Part shown: in pieces, positions 35,430-44,800 of the stretch | How positions within the stretch are numbered: the stretch's first letter is position 1 | Layout of the letters: every line of letters begins with the position of its first letter | Origin: JAXLQL01 sp046331625 | Lineage (GTDB): Bacteria > Acidobacteriota > Terriglobia > Bryobacterales > Bryobacteraceae | Length of the DNA stretch: 64,000 nt | Direction of reading: 5' to 3' | Assembly (NCBI GenBank): GCA_046331625.1 | Contig: JAXLQL010000022.1 | Location: forward strand, 1 to 64,000 | Translations under genes and position numbers: made by a program | Notes under the pieces: generated by a model | What the model saw: the letters and a program-made list of their open reading frames with translations, nothing else | The model's database searches: none | Told to the model about the DNA's origin: nothing

Positions 35430-36737
35430 ATGAGTCTCGCACACGCCAGATCCGTGTCTTTTGCGCTCGCCGCAGCGATGCTGCTCGCCGCCTCGTGCGC
35501 CCCCAAGAACGCCGCCGAAGAAAAAAAAGGCAAGAAGGGCGGCGAAGCCGTGCCCGTCGCCATCACGAAAGTGATGGCACGCGACGTACCCGTAGAAATC
35601 GAAGTGATTGGCAACGTGGAAGCGTTCTCGACGGTTCAAGTGAAGTGCCGTGTGACGGGCCCGATCGAGAAGGTCCATTTCACGGATGGCACCTACATCA
35701 AGAAGGGCGATACGCTTTTCAGCATCGATCCGGCGCCGTTCCAGAGCGCCGTCAATCAAGCCGAAGCGAATCTGGCGCGGGACCGGGCGCAACTGCAGCA
35801 AGTGAAAGCGACGCTCGAGCGCGATACGGCGCAGTACAAGTTTCTGGCCGGGCAAGCGACTCGATTCGCGAATCTGCAAAAAGAAGGCGTGATCTCCAAA
35901 GACATTGCCGAGCAACACCAAGCCAACGCAGACGTAGCGGCGCAAGCAGTGGCTGCCGACAAAGCGGCCATCTCGAGCTCGGAAGCTTCCATCCAGGCGA
36001 GTGAGGCGGCGCTCAAGACGGCGAGGATTCAGTTGGGGTACACCACGGTCTTGTCGCCGATCGATGGGCGAACCGGAACGATCATGGCCAAGGAAGGCAA
36101 TCTCGGCACCGCGAACGTGACGGAGTTGGTGACGATCAGCCAGGTGCAACCGATTTATGTGGCGTTCTCGGTGCCCGAGTCGCAACTGGGAATGGTGAAA
36201 GACGCGATGAGCCGCGGGAAGCTGCCGGTAACGGCCGCTCCGCCGGACGATCCCATGAATCCCGAGACAGGAACGCTGACGTTCATCGACAGCGGTGTCG
36301 ATCCGAGCACGGGAACGATCCGGTTGAAGGGCCAATTCGCCAATTCGCAGCGGCGGCTGTGGCCGGGGCAGTTCGTGCGCGTGCGGCTGCGGCTGGGCGT
36401 GCGCGGGGGGGCGCTGCTGGTTCCGAATCAGGTGGTGCAAACGGGGCAAGATGGTCCTTTCGTGTACCGCGTGAAAGAGGACAACACGGTAGAGGTGGCC
36501 AAGGTCAAGACGGCCGGCCGCGTAAATGACGACATCGTCATCGGCGAAGGACTCGAAGCCGGCGAGACGGTTGTGACTGAAGGCCAGTTGCGACTGGCGC
36601 CGGGATCGCGAGTTCGGCTGCGTGGCGCGGGCGGCGAAGGGAAGAAGGGCGGCAAGGGCAAAGGCAAAGGTTTCGAAGGCGGCGAGGCTCCGAAAGGGGA
36701 GGGCGCCAAGGCGGAAGCGAAGTCGAAGTCGGAGTAG
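35430..36737 (+). CDS. RND efflux membrane-fusion lipoprotein (MdtA/AcrA-like)
   Basis: 435 residues. A lipoprotein signal (LLAASC with Cys23) anchors it to the inner membrane. Then come a Lys/Gly-rich linker, the barrel-sandwich/lipoyl half (VEAFSTVQVKCRVTGPIEKV), a coiled coil (about 112-200, AEANLARDRAQLQQVKATLE), the second lipoyl half with LSPIDGRTG, and a beta-barrel domain (ISQVQPIYVAFSVPE). The C-terminus is a Lys/Gly-rich tail (about 405-435). It links the two RND pumps to an outer-membrane channel not present here. ATG 35430 follows AAAGGGA. It starts an operon with the two pump genes. Confidence 0.93.
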   Translation: MSLAHARSVSFALAAAMLLAASCAPKNAAEEKKGKKGGEAVPVAITKVMARDVPVEIEVIGNVEAFSTVQVKCRVTGPIEKVHFTDGTYIKKGDTLFSIDPAPFQSAVNQAEANLARDRAQLQQVKATLERDTAQYKFLAGQATRFANLQKEGVISKDIAEQHQANADVAAQAVAADKAAISSSEASIQASEAALKTARIQLGYTTVLSPIDGRTGTIMAKEGNLGTANVTELVTISQVQPIYVAFSVPESQLGMVKDAMSRGKLPVTAAPPDDPMNPETGTLTFIDSGVDPSTGTIRLKGQFANSQRRLWPGQFVRVRLRLGVRGGALLVPNQVVQTGQDGPFVYRVKEDNTVEVAKVKTAGRVNDDIVIGEGLEAGETVVTEGQLRLAPGSRVRLRGAGGEGKKGGKGKGKGFEGGEAPKGEGAKAEAKSKSE

Positions 36738-36752
36738 GAAAAGGAGGCCGGT

Positions 36753-39700
36753 GTGAATTTCTCGGCGATTTTCATTCGCCGCCCGGTGGCCACCAGCTTG
36801 TTGATGCTGGCTGTGGCGGTTTTCGGGGCGCTGTCGTACACGCTCCTGCCCGTGGCGGATCTACCGAACATCGACTTTCCGACGCTGATGGTGTCGGCGA
36901 GCCTGCCGGGCGCGAATCCGGACATCATGGCGTCGGCGGTGGCGACGCCGCTCGAGAGGCAGTTCAGCACCATCGCCGGTGTGGATAGCATCACGTCGTC
37001 GAGTTCGACCGGCAGCACCCAGGTGACGTTGACGTTCACGCTTGACAGAGACCTGGACGGAGCGGCTGTGGACGTGCAGACGGCGATTGCCGAAGCGATG
37101 CCGCTGCTTCCTCCCGGGATGCCGAGCCCGCCCTCGTTCCGCAAGCACAATCCGGCCGACTCGCCGATCATGTTTCTCGGGCTGGCGTCGACGACGATGC
37201 CCCTCTACGAGCTGCAGGAGTTCACCGAAACGCAAATTGCGCAACGGCTATCGACCGTGAACGGCGTGGCTCAGGTGAACACGTTCGGAGCGCAGAAATA
37301 CGCGGTGCGGGTGCAGGTGGATCCGGAGAAGCTGGCCTCCTACAAGATCGGAATCGACGAAGTGGGGCGGGCGCTGCGGCAGTGGAACGTGAATCTGCCG
37401 ACGGGAACACTGTGGGGCGACAAGCAGGCGCTGAACATCCGCGCCAATGGCCAGCTTCGAAATGCCGCAGCGTTTCGGGAACTGACCGTGGCATCGCGCC
37501 GGGGCCGCCCGGTGCGGCTCACCGATGTGGCCAACGTAACCGATAGCGTGGAAGACGACAAGACGGCGTCGTGGCTGTTCCAGGACGGCAAGGGCACGAT
37601 GGGGTTGAATGTGGCGATCATGCGGCAGCCCAACAGCAACGTGATTCAGGTGAACGACGAAATCCGGAAGCTGATTCCGGAGATTCGGAAGAAGCTGCCG
37701 CCTGCGGTGGAGCTCTCCATCCGCGGCGACCGGTCGCGCACGATCCGCGAAGCGTTCGACGACATCCGCTTCACCATGTTCTCGGCGATGATGCTGGTGA
37801 TCCTGGTGATCTTCCTTTTCCTGCGCAATGGCCGCGCCACGTTCATTCCTGCCATGGCGCTGCCGCTCTCGGTATTGGGCACGTTCGCGGCGATGCTGGC
37901 TTTCGGCTTCAGCCTGAACAATCTCTCGATGATGGCGTTGATTCTCTCGGTGGGCTTCGTGGTGGACGACGCCATCGTGATGCTCGAGAACATCGTACGG
38001 CACATGGAGAAGGGCATGCCGGTGACGGAGGCAGCCTACAAGGGATCGAAGGAGATCAGCTTCACGATCGTCAGCATGACGGTGTCGCTCGCGGCAGTGT
38101 TCATACCGATCTTGTTCATGAGCGGGTTGATCGGGAGACTGTTCCGGGAGTTCGCGGTAACGATCGTGGTGTCGATCGTGCTCTCGGGGTTCATTTCGAT
38201 CTCGCTGACGCCGATGCTTTGCAGCCGGCTTCTCAAGACCGCGCACGAGACGCACACGGGCATCTTGTTCCGGATGACGGAATGGTTTTTCAATATCATG
38301 CTGCGCTGGTATGACTGGACGCTGCGGCTGGTGCTGCGGTTCCGCCCGGTGATGCTCGGCGTGTTCGTGGGAACCATCTGGTTGACCTCCCACCTGTTCA
38401 GCATCGTTCCGAAAGGCTTCATCCCCGATCAGGACAGCGATTCGATGTACGCCAATTCCGAAGCCATTCAGGGAATCTCGTTCTACAAGATGGCCGAGTA
38501 TCAGAAGACGATCGGCGAAGTGATCAGCAAAGACGAGAATGTCGAGTCGGCGATGGTGAGCGCCGGCGGTTCATTCAACCAGAGCGCAAATTCGGCGCGG
38601 GCGTTCATCACGCTGAAGCCGCGCAAGGAGCGTCCACTCGGCGTGGTGCAGGTGATCGAGAAGCTGCGGCCGCAATTCGCGGGCTTCGTGGGCGCGCGAG
38701 TGTTCCTCACCGCGCCTCCGGCGATCCGAATCGGCGGCAGAATGTCGAAGAGCCAATACGAGTTCACGATGCAGGGCCCCGACATCGACGAGTTGTACCG
38801 GGAGGCGCCGCGGTTGCAGCGCGCCATCGCGGCGGTACCCGGGCTCACCGACGTGACGAGCGACCTGCAGATCCGTAATCCGAGGCTGAATATCCGGCTC
38901 GACCGCGACAAGGTAGCCGCGATGGGATTGAACATGCGCGATGTTTCGAATGCGATGTACGATGCATTCGGTCCGCGCTGGTCGTCGACGATCTATGCGC
39001 CGACGGCGCAGTACAAGGTGCTGCTCGAGCTGCTGCCGCAATATCAGATGCATCCGGATCTGTTGTCGAAGATTTACTTCCGGTCGCAACAGGGCGTGCT
39101 GGTTCCGATGGACTCGGTAGCGAGCACGTACATGGACGCGGGTCCGCAGACGATCGCCCACTCGGGCAAGCTGCCGTCGGTCACGATTTCCTACGGGCTG
39201 CGTCCGGGCACCGCGCTCGGAGACGTGGTGGAAGGAATCGAAGAAGCGGCGTCGAAGCTGCCGGATACGATCCAGACGAGCTTCCAGGGAACGGCGAAGG
39301 CGTTCCAGGACTCGATGAAGAACATGACGCTGCTGCTGATCATCGCGGTGGCGGTGGTTTACATTTGCCTGGGAATCCTCTACGAGAGTTATGTGCATCC
39401 GCTGACGATCCTTTCGGGGTTGCCCTCGGCGGGGTTGGGAGCGCTACTGACGCTAGTGGTGTTCAAACAGGAACTCAACATCTACTCGTTCGTGGGCTTG
39501 TTCATGCTGATCGGAATCGTGAAGAAGAACGCGATCATGCAGATCGACTTCGCGCTCGAAGCAGAGCGGAAAGACGGAATGAGTCCGCGGGACGCGATCT
39601 ACCAGGGGTGCCTCATTCGTTTCCGGCCGATTCTGATGACGACGATGGCGGCGCTACTCGGCGTGTTGCCGATCGCCATCGGCTTCGGATCCGGTGGTGA

Positions 39701-39875
39701 GACGCGGCGTCCGCTGGGCATGGCGGTGGCGGGCGGCTTGGTGGTATCGCAATTCGTGACGCTGTACCTGACCCCGGTGGTCTATACGTACCTCGACGGG
39801 ATCGTACACAAGTGGAAGCAGGTATTCGGTAGCGGGCCCCGGCCGGTGCCGTCTCCGGCGGCTTCGGGCGACTGA
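36753..39875 (+). CDS. RND multidrug efflux pump subunit (MdtB-like)
   Basis: 1,040 residues. HAE-1 family proton-driven inner-membrane pump with twelve transmembrane helices, two large periplasmic loops and a trimeric mechanism. Seen: N-terminus FSAIFIRRPVATSLLMLAV, the proton-relay helix GFVVDDAIVMLENIVRHME (two conserved Asp, about residues 410-411) and the repeated domain near the C-terminus. The start is GTG 36753, preceded by AAAGGAGG. Two consecutive pumps after one adaptor is the MdtABC layout; MdtB/MdtC form a heterotrimer in E. coli. Confidence 0.93.
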   Translation: MNFSAIFIRRPVATSLLMLAVAVFGALSYTLLPVADLPNIDFPTLMVSASLPGANPDIMASAVATPLERQFSTIAGVDSITSSSSTGSTQVTLTFTLDRDLDGAAVDVQTAIAEAMPLLPPGMPSPPSFRKHNPADSPIMFLGLASTTMPLYELQEFTETQIAQRLSTVNGVAQVNTFGAQKYAVRVQVDPEKLASYKIGIDEVGRALRQWNVNLPTGTLWGDKQALNIRANGQLRNAAAFRELTVASRRGRPVRLTDVANVTDSVEDDKTASWLFQDGKGTMGLNVAIMRQPNSNVIQVNDEIRKLIPEIRKKLPPAVELSIRGDRSRTIREAFDDIRFTMFSAMMLVILVIFLFLRNGRATFIPAMALPLSVLGTFAAMLAFGFSLNNLSMMALILSVGFVVDDAIVMLENIVRHMEKGMPVTEAAYKGSKEISFTIVSMTVSLAAVFIPILFMSGLIGRLFREFAVTIVVSIVLSGFISISLTPMLCSRLLKTAHETHTGILFRMTEWFFNIMLRWYDWTLRLVLRFRPVMLGVFVGTIWLTSHLFSIVPKGFIPDQDSDSMYANSEAIQGISFYKMAEYQKTIGEVISKDENVESAMVSAGGSFNQSANSARAFITLKPRKERPLGVVQVIEKLRPQFAGFVGARVFLTAPPAIRIGGRMSKSQYEFTMQGPDIDELYREAPRLQRAIAAVPGLTDVTSDLQIRNPRLNIRLDRDKVAAMGLNMRDVSNAMYDAFGPRWSSTIYAPTAQYKVLLELLPQYQMHPDLLSKIYFRSQQGVLVPMDSVASTYMDAGPQTIAHSGKLPSVTISYGLRPGTALGDVVEGIEEAASKLPDTIQTSFQGTAKAFQDSMKNMTLLLIIAVAVVYICLGILYESYVHPLTILSGLPSAGLGALLTLVVFKQELNIYSFVGLFMLIGIVKKNAIMQIDFALEAERKDGMSPRDAIYQGCLIRFRPILMTTMAALLGVLPIAIGFGSGGETRRPLGMAVAGGLVVSQFVTLYLTPVVYTYLDGIVHKWKQVFGSGPRPVPSPAASGD

Positions 39876-39881
39876 ACAGAC

Positions 39882-42800
39882 ATGAACGTATCGGCTCCAT
39901 TCATACAGAGACCCATTGCGACCAGCCTGCTAATGGCGGGCATCGCGCTGTTCGGCTCGGTGGCGTATTCGAGCCTGCCGGTGAGCGACCTGCCGAACGT
40001 GGATTTGCCCACGCTGCTGGTGACGGCGAGCTTGCCGGGCGCGAGTCCGGAGACGATGGCGGCGGCGGTGGCGACGCCGCTCGAAAACCAGTTCACGATG
40101 ATCGCGGGGTTGAGCGGGATGAGTTCGGTGAACTCGCTCGGCAACACGCGGATCACGCTCGAGTTCGACCTGAGCCGGCAGCTCGACGGCGCGGCGGTGG
40201 ACGTGCAAGCCGCCATCACGCAGGCAGCGCGGCTTTTGCCGCAGGGCATGCCGACGCCCCCGACGTTCACGAAGGTGAATCCGGCTGACCAGCCGATTCT
40301 CTACCTTGTGCTGACGTCAGATAGCATGCCGTTGTGGACGCTCAATGAATACGCCGAGACGCGCGTGGCGCAGCGGCTTTCGATGATCAACGGCGTGGCG
40401 CAAGTGCAGGTACTCGGCGCGCAGCGTTATGCCGTGCACGTACAGATGGATCCGCGGGCGCTGGCGGCGCGGCAGGTGGGCATCAATGAAGTGGAGACGG
40501 CCCTGCGCAACTGGAACGTGAATCTGCCGATCGGGACGATCATCGGGCCACAGCGTTCGTTCACGCTGCAGGCGACAGGGCAGTTGATGAACGCGGCGGC
40601 ATACCGGCCGGTGATCGTGGCGCACCGCCAGGGGTCGCCGATCCGGCTGGAAGAGCTCGGCAAGGTGGAAGACGGGATCGAAGATGACAAGGCGGCATCG
40701 TGGTTGTACAAGAATGGCGATGCGCGGCGGGCGGTGGTGCTGGCGATCCAGCGGCAACCGGGCACGAACACGATGGCGGTGACCGAGGAGATCAAGAAGC
40801 TGCTGCCAGCGTTCCAGAACGAACTGCCGCCGTCAGTGAAGATGGGCGTGCTCTATGACCGGTCAGACACGATCCGGGAATCGTTCGAGGACGTGAAGTT
40901 CACGATGTTGCTCACGTTGGGACTGGTGATCATGGTGATCTTCCTGTTCCTACGGAACTTCTCGGCGACGATCATCCCGAGTCTGGCGCTGCCGTTCTCG
41001 ATCGTGGGCACGTTCGCGGTGATGTACCTGCTCGACTACTCGCTCGACAACCTTTCGATGATGGCGCTGATCCTCTCGGTGGGCTTCGTGGTGGACGACG
41101 CGATCGTGATGCTCGAAAACATCGTGCGGCACATCGAGATGGGAAAGCAGCCGATGGTGGCGGCGTTCGAGGGGTCGCGCGAGATCGGGTTTACGATCGT
41201 CTCGATGACGCTGTCGCTTGCCGCGGTGTTCATCCCGGTGCTCTTCATGGGAGGAGTGCTGGGGCGGTTGTTCCGCGAGTTCGCGGTGACGATCTGCACG
41301 GCGGTGCTGATCTCGGGAGTCGTGTCGGTGACGCTGACACCGATGCTGTGCAGCCGTTTTCTGGGCTCGATGCACGGGGGCAAGCGCGGCTGGTTCTACC
41401 GCTCGACCGAGGCGGTTTTCGAAGGCCTACTGCGCATCTACGACCGGACGCTGGTACAAGTGCTCCGATTCCGCGCGTTGACCGTCGTGTCGTTCCTGGC
41501 GCTGCTCGCGGCCACTGGTTGGATTTTCGTGACGATCCCGAAAGGGTTCATCCCGGACCAGGACACCGATCAGATTCTGGGGTTCACCGAAGGAACGCAG
41601 GGCACTTCGTATCACCAGATGGTGCGCTACCAGGAAAGCGTAGCGGACGCGATCTCTCGGCATCCAGCAGTGGATGCGCTGGTATCGAGCATCGGCGGCA
41701 CGACGTCATCGACGCTCGGTGGTTCGAATTTCGGGCAGCTCATCGTGCACTTGAAGCCCATGCATGAGCGGAAGAAGGGCGTGGACAAGGTGATCGAGGA
41801 GATCCGCGCGAATCTGGCCGAAGATACCGGGCTGCGCACGTACCTGCAGAATCCGCCGACGGTGCAGATCGGCGGGCAGGTGACCAAGAGCCCCTACCAG
41901 TTTTCGCTCGCGTCGCCGGATCAGGCGGAGCTGTTCGCCTCGGCCGATGAGTTCACCAAGGAATTGGCCAAGGTGGAGGGCTTGCAGGACGTGACGAGCA
42001 ACCTGCAGATCCACGCGCCGCAGTTGAACGTGAAAATCGACCGCGACAAGGCGGCGGCAATGCAGGTGAACGCCGAGCAGATCGAGAACGCGCTCTATGA
42101 CGCATTCGGTCCGCGGTGGGTGTCGACGATCTACAGTTCGGTGAACGAATACAAGGTACTGCTCGAGCTGCTGCCGGAAGATCAGGCATCGCCGAAAGCG
42201 CTCTCGATGCTGTACTTCAAGGGCCAGGGCCAGCAATTGATTCCGCTCGACACGGTGGCCAAGGTGGACGAGGACACGGGTCCGCAGACGGTGAATCACG
42301 CCGGGCAGCTTCCGGCGGTGACGGTTTCGTTCAACACCAAACCCGGCTATCCGCTGGGCAACGCCGCGCGGGAAGTGGCCGAGCTGACCAAGGCGCTTCC
42401 CGATACGATCACCACGTCGTTCCAGGGATCGCTCGAGGCGTTCGAAGGATCTCAGACGAATCTCACGCTGCTGCTCGTGGTGGCGGTCCTGGTGGTGTAC
42501 ATCGTGCTGGGCATCCTCTACGAGAGCTACATTCATCCACTCACGATTCTGTCGGGCCTGCCTTCGGCCGGGTTTGGCGCGTTGTTGACTTTGACGCTAT
42601 TCAAGCTCGACCTCAATATCTATGGCTTCGTGGGCTTGATCATGCTGATCGGCATCGTGATGAAGAACGCGATCATGCAGATCGACTTCGCGCTCGAAGC
42701 CGAGCGCACCGAGGGAATGGCCGCGAAGGAAGCGATCTATCAGGGTTGCTTGACGCGCTTCCGGCCGATCATGATGACGACGATGGCGGCGCTGCTCGGC

Positions 42801-43007
42801 GCGGTTCCGATCGCGGCAGGGTACGGCGCGGGCGGCGATGCGCGCCAGTCGCTCGGCCTGGTGGTGGTGGGCGGACTGATCTTCTCGCAGATGGTGACGC
42901 TCTATTTGACGCCGGTGGTCTACACATACATGGCCGCTCTGCAGAACTGGCTGCAAGGCAGCAAGCCGAAGCCGGCGCCGCGCGCTCCGGAACCGGCGCG
43001 GGTGTGA
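39882..43007 (+). CDS. RND multidrug efflux pump subunit (MdtC-like)
   Basis: 1,041 residues, clearly paralogous to the upstream pump (same length and block order). NVSAPFIQRPIATSLLMAGI at the N-terminus, GFVVDDAIVMLENIVRHIE in the relay helix, GFVGLIMLIGIVMKNAIMQ near the end. Six bases separate it from the previous gene, so it is translated from the same mRNA. Specificity (drug, bile salt, metal or other) cannot be read from the sequence. Confidence 0.93.
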   Translation: MNVSAPFIQRPIATSLLMAGIALFGSVAYSSLPVSDLPNVDLPTLLVTASLPGASPETMAAAVATPLENQFTMIAGLSGMSSVNSLGNTRITLEFDLSRQLDGAAVDVQAAITQAARLLPQGMPTPPTFTKVNPADQPILYLVLTSDSMPLWTLNEYAETRVAQRLSMINGVAQVQVLGAQRYAVHVQMDPRALAARQVGINEVETALRNWNVNLPIGTIIGPQRSFTLQATGQLMNAAAYRPVIVAHRQGSPIRLEELGKVEDGIEDDKAASWLYKNGDARRAVVLAIQRQPGTNTMAVTEEIKKLLPAFQNELPPSVKMGVLYDRSDTIRESFEDVKFTMLLTLGLVIMVIFLFLRNFSATIIPSLALPFSIVGTFAVMYLLDYSLDNLSMMALILSVGFVVDDAIVMLENIVRHIEMGKQPMVAAFEGSREIGFTIVSMTLSLAAVFIPVLFMGGVLGRLFREFAVTICTAVLISGVVSVTLTPMLCSRFLGSMHGGKRGWFYRSTEAVFEGLLRIYDRTLVQVLRFRALTVVSFLALLAATGWIFVTIPKGFIPDQDTDQILGFTEGTQGTSYHQMVRYQESVADAISRHPAVDALVSSIGGTTSSTLGGSNFGQLIVHLKPMHERKKGVDKVIEEIRANLAEDTGLRTYLQNPPTVQIGGQVTKSPYQFSLASPDQAELFASADEFTKELAKVEGLQDVTSNLQIHAPQLNVKIDRDKAAAMQVNAEQIENALYDAFGPRWVSTIYSSVNEYKVLLELLPEDQASPKALSMLYFKGQGQQLIPLDTVAKVDEDTGPQTVNHAGQLPAVTVSFNTKPGYPLGNAAREVAELTKALPDTITTSFQGSLEAFEGSQTNLTLLLVVAVLVVYIVLGILYESYIHPLTILSGLPSAGFGALLTLTLFKLDLNIYGFVGLIMLIGIVMKNAIMQIDFALEAERTEGMAAKEAIYQGCLTRFRPIMMTTMAALLGAVPIAAGYGAGGDARQSLGLVVVGGLIFSQMVTLYLTPVVYTYMAALQNWLQGSKPKPAPRAPEPARV

Positions 43008-43008
43008 C

Positions 43009-44073
43009 GTGCTGGCGCTCGCACTGGCTATCGCCACGGTCGACCTGTTCACACAGGGCACAGGCGGAGTTCATACATATCGCATCCCTGCTTTGGTGGA
43101 GACCAAGAAGGGCACGCTGATCGCGGTTGCCGACGCGCGGTTCGACAACTCGCGCGATCTGCCGGGCCGCATTGCATTGGTGATGCGGCGCAGCTTCGAT
43201 CGCGGGCGCACGTGGAGCGAGTCGCGCTACATCCGGCAGGTGAGCGAAGGCGGTGTGGGTGACGCGTCGCTCCTGCTCGATCGCGATACGGGGCGGGTGT
43301 GGTGCTTCCATGCTTATGGTCCGCCGGGGATCGGATTCCCGACGGCGCAACCGGGCGAACGGACAGGCGCGAGGACGCTGCAGCTCCATGCGATGTGGAG
43401 CGCGGATGATGGAGCGACGTGGTCCGAGCCCGTGGACCTGACGCCGCAGATCAAGGATCCCGAGTGGCGGGCGTTCTTCGCGACTTCGGGCACGGCGATC
43501 CAGACGAGCAAAGGGCGGTTCTTGGTTCCGTTGGTGGTCCGCGAGGCGGATGGGAAGGTATCGGCGCGGAATGCGTACAGCGACGATCATGGGAAGACTT
43601 GGAGGGCGGGTGCGGCGATCGGCGCGGGCACGGACGAGAGCCATACGGTGGAGTTGGCGGACGGTACGGTGGTGCAGAACATGCGCGCTCTGAGGGCAGG
43701 CGATACGCCGCCACGGCGGGCGATCGCGGTGTCACGCGATGGCGGCGTGACGTTCGGTGCGGTGGGGCGCGATGAGGCGCTCGTGGATCCGAGCTGTAAT
43801 GCGGGGATCGTGCGGTTGCGGCGGAAGGGGCGCGACGTGCTGGTGTTCACGAACGCGGCGAGCGCGAAGCGCGAGAACCTGACGGCGAAGGTGAGCTCCG
43901 ATGGCGGGAAGACGTGGTCCGCGGGGCGGACGATCCATGCTGGTCCGGCAGCGTATTCGACGGTGATCGAACTGCGGGATGGGTCGATCGGGGTGTTGTA
44001 CGAGCGCGGGGAGCAGTACGCGGCGGAGCGGATTACGTTTGCGCGGTTCGGGTTGGAGTGGGTGGGGAAGTAG
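43009..44073 (+). CDS. BNR-repeat sialidase-like protein
   Basis: 354 residues. Six-bladed sialidase-type beta-propeller: an Arg-Ile-Pro motif (YRIPAL, residues 24-29) and four Asp-boxes (SFDRGRTW, SADDGATW, SDDHGKTW, SSDGGKTW). Sialidases cleave terminal sialic acid or related sugars; catalytic Tyr/Glu could be EYSTVIEL-type residues near the end but cannot be assigned with certainty. A weak hydrophobic N-terminus suggests export. GTG 43009 is one base after the RND pump stop. The gene overlaps convergent trmJ by 41 bp at the 3' end. Confidence 0.82.
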   Translation: MLALALAIATVDLFTQGTGGVHTYRIPALVETKKGTLIAVADARFDNSRDLPGRIALVMRRSFDRGRTWSESRYIRQVSEGGVGDASLLLDRDTGRVWCFHAYGPPGIGFPTAQPGERTGARTLQLHAMWSADDGATWSEPVDLTPQIKDPEWRAFFATSGTAIQTSKGRFLVPLVVREADGKVSARNAYSDDHGKTWRAGAAIGAGTDESHTVELADGTVVQNMRALRAGDTPPRRAIAVSRDGGVTFGAVGRDEALVDPSCNAGIVRLRRKGRDVLVFTNAASAKRENLTAKVSSDGGKTWSAGRTIHAGPAAYSTVIELRDGSIGVLYERGEQYAAERITFARFGLEWVGK

Positions 44074-44800
44074 CGCCAGGATCGCGATGAGCGGGATTGT
44101 CCATGCGCCAGCGGATTTGGCGGAGCATGCCCATCCAGATGGCGGCGTCGGCGGCGTCGAGCTCGAGGCGGTGGACGAGCCGGCGCAGCTTGAGCGCGCC
44201 CGAGCCGGATGTGCGAGCTTCGAAGTAGCCGGAGTCCTGCAACATTTCCTGTAGGAATTGTTCCAAACGTTCCAGATCGGCCATGTTGGCCGGCTCCTTC
44301 TTCTGCGCGGCTCGCTTGGCCTCGGCGGGATCGCGCGCGAGTTCCCAGAGACAGAGAGCCACCGCCTGGCCGAGGTTCATCGACTCGTGCCCGGCGCGAG
44401 TGGGGATCCGCAGCAGCCAGTGACAGTAGCTCATGTCGTCATTCGAGAGCCCGTACTTTTCGGATCCGAAGACGAGCGCCACGCGCCCCCGCGCCCGGCG
44501 GATGAGCTTGCCTCCCGCCTCGAGCCTGCGTACGGTGTGGCGGAGTTCGCGTTTGCTGACCCCGGCGGTTCCGACCACGAGCGAGCAATCGGCCACGGCT
44601 TCGGCGAGCGAGCCGAACACGCGCGTGTCTTTCAGCACGGCCTTGGCGCCGACAGCCGACTTGGCCTCTTTCCAGGCGACGTCGTAAGGATCCACGAGGC
44701 GCAGATCGAAGAATCCGAAGTTCGACATGGCGCGAGCAGCGGCGCCGATATTGAGCGGGTTCCGTGTGGAGATCAGAACGACGCTGAGCGCGGGTGTCAG
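44033..44800 (-). CDS. trmJ: tRNA 2'-O-methyltransferase TrmJ (SPOUT family)
   Basis: Methylates the 2'-O of tRNA residue 32 using SAM. The conserved N-terminus VVLISTRNPLNIGAAARAM is in frame upstream of the first ATG (44728), so that ATG cannot be the true start. No ATG, GTG or TTG is in reach upstream; the CTG at 44800-44798 overlaps the speA stop (CTGA) and gives 255 residues, the normal size. SPOUT trefoil motifs follow: ALVFGSEKYGLS and IPTRAGHESMNLGQAVALCLWE. A C-terminal helical tail (about 165-230) ends in a Pro/Thr stretch. Confidence 0.88.
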   Translation of the reverse strand: MTPALSVVLISTRNPLNIGAAARAMSNFGFFDLRLVDPYDVAWKEAKSAVGAKAVLKDTRVFGSLAEAVADCSLVVGTAGVSKRELRHTVRRLEAGGKLIRRARGRVALVFGSEKYGLSNDDMSYCHWLLRIPTRAGHESMNLGQAVALCLWELARDPAEAKRAAQKKEPANMADLERLEQFLQEMLQDSGYFEARTSGSGALKLRRLVHRLELDAADAAIWMGMLRQIRWRMDNPAHRDPGATSPPTPTRTAQT

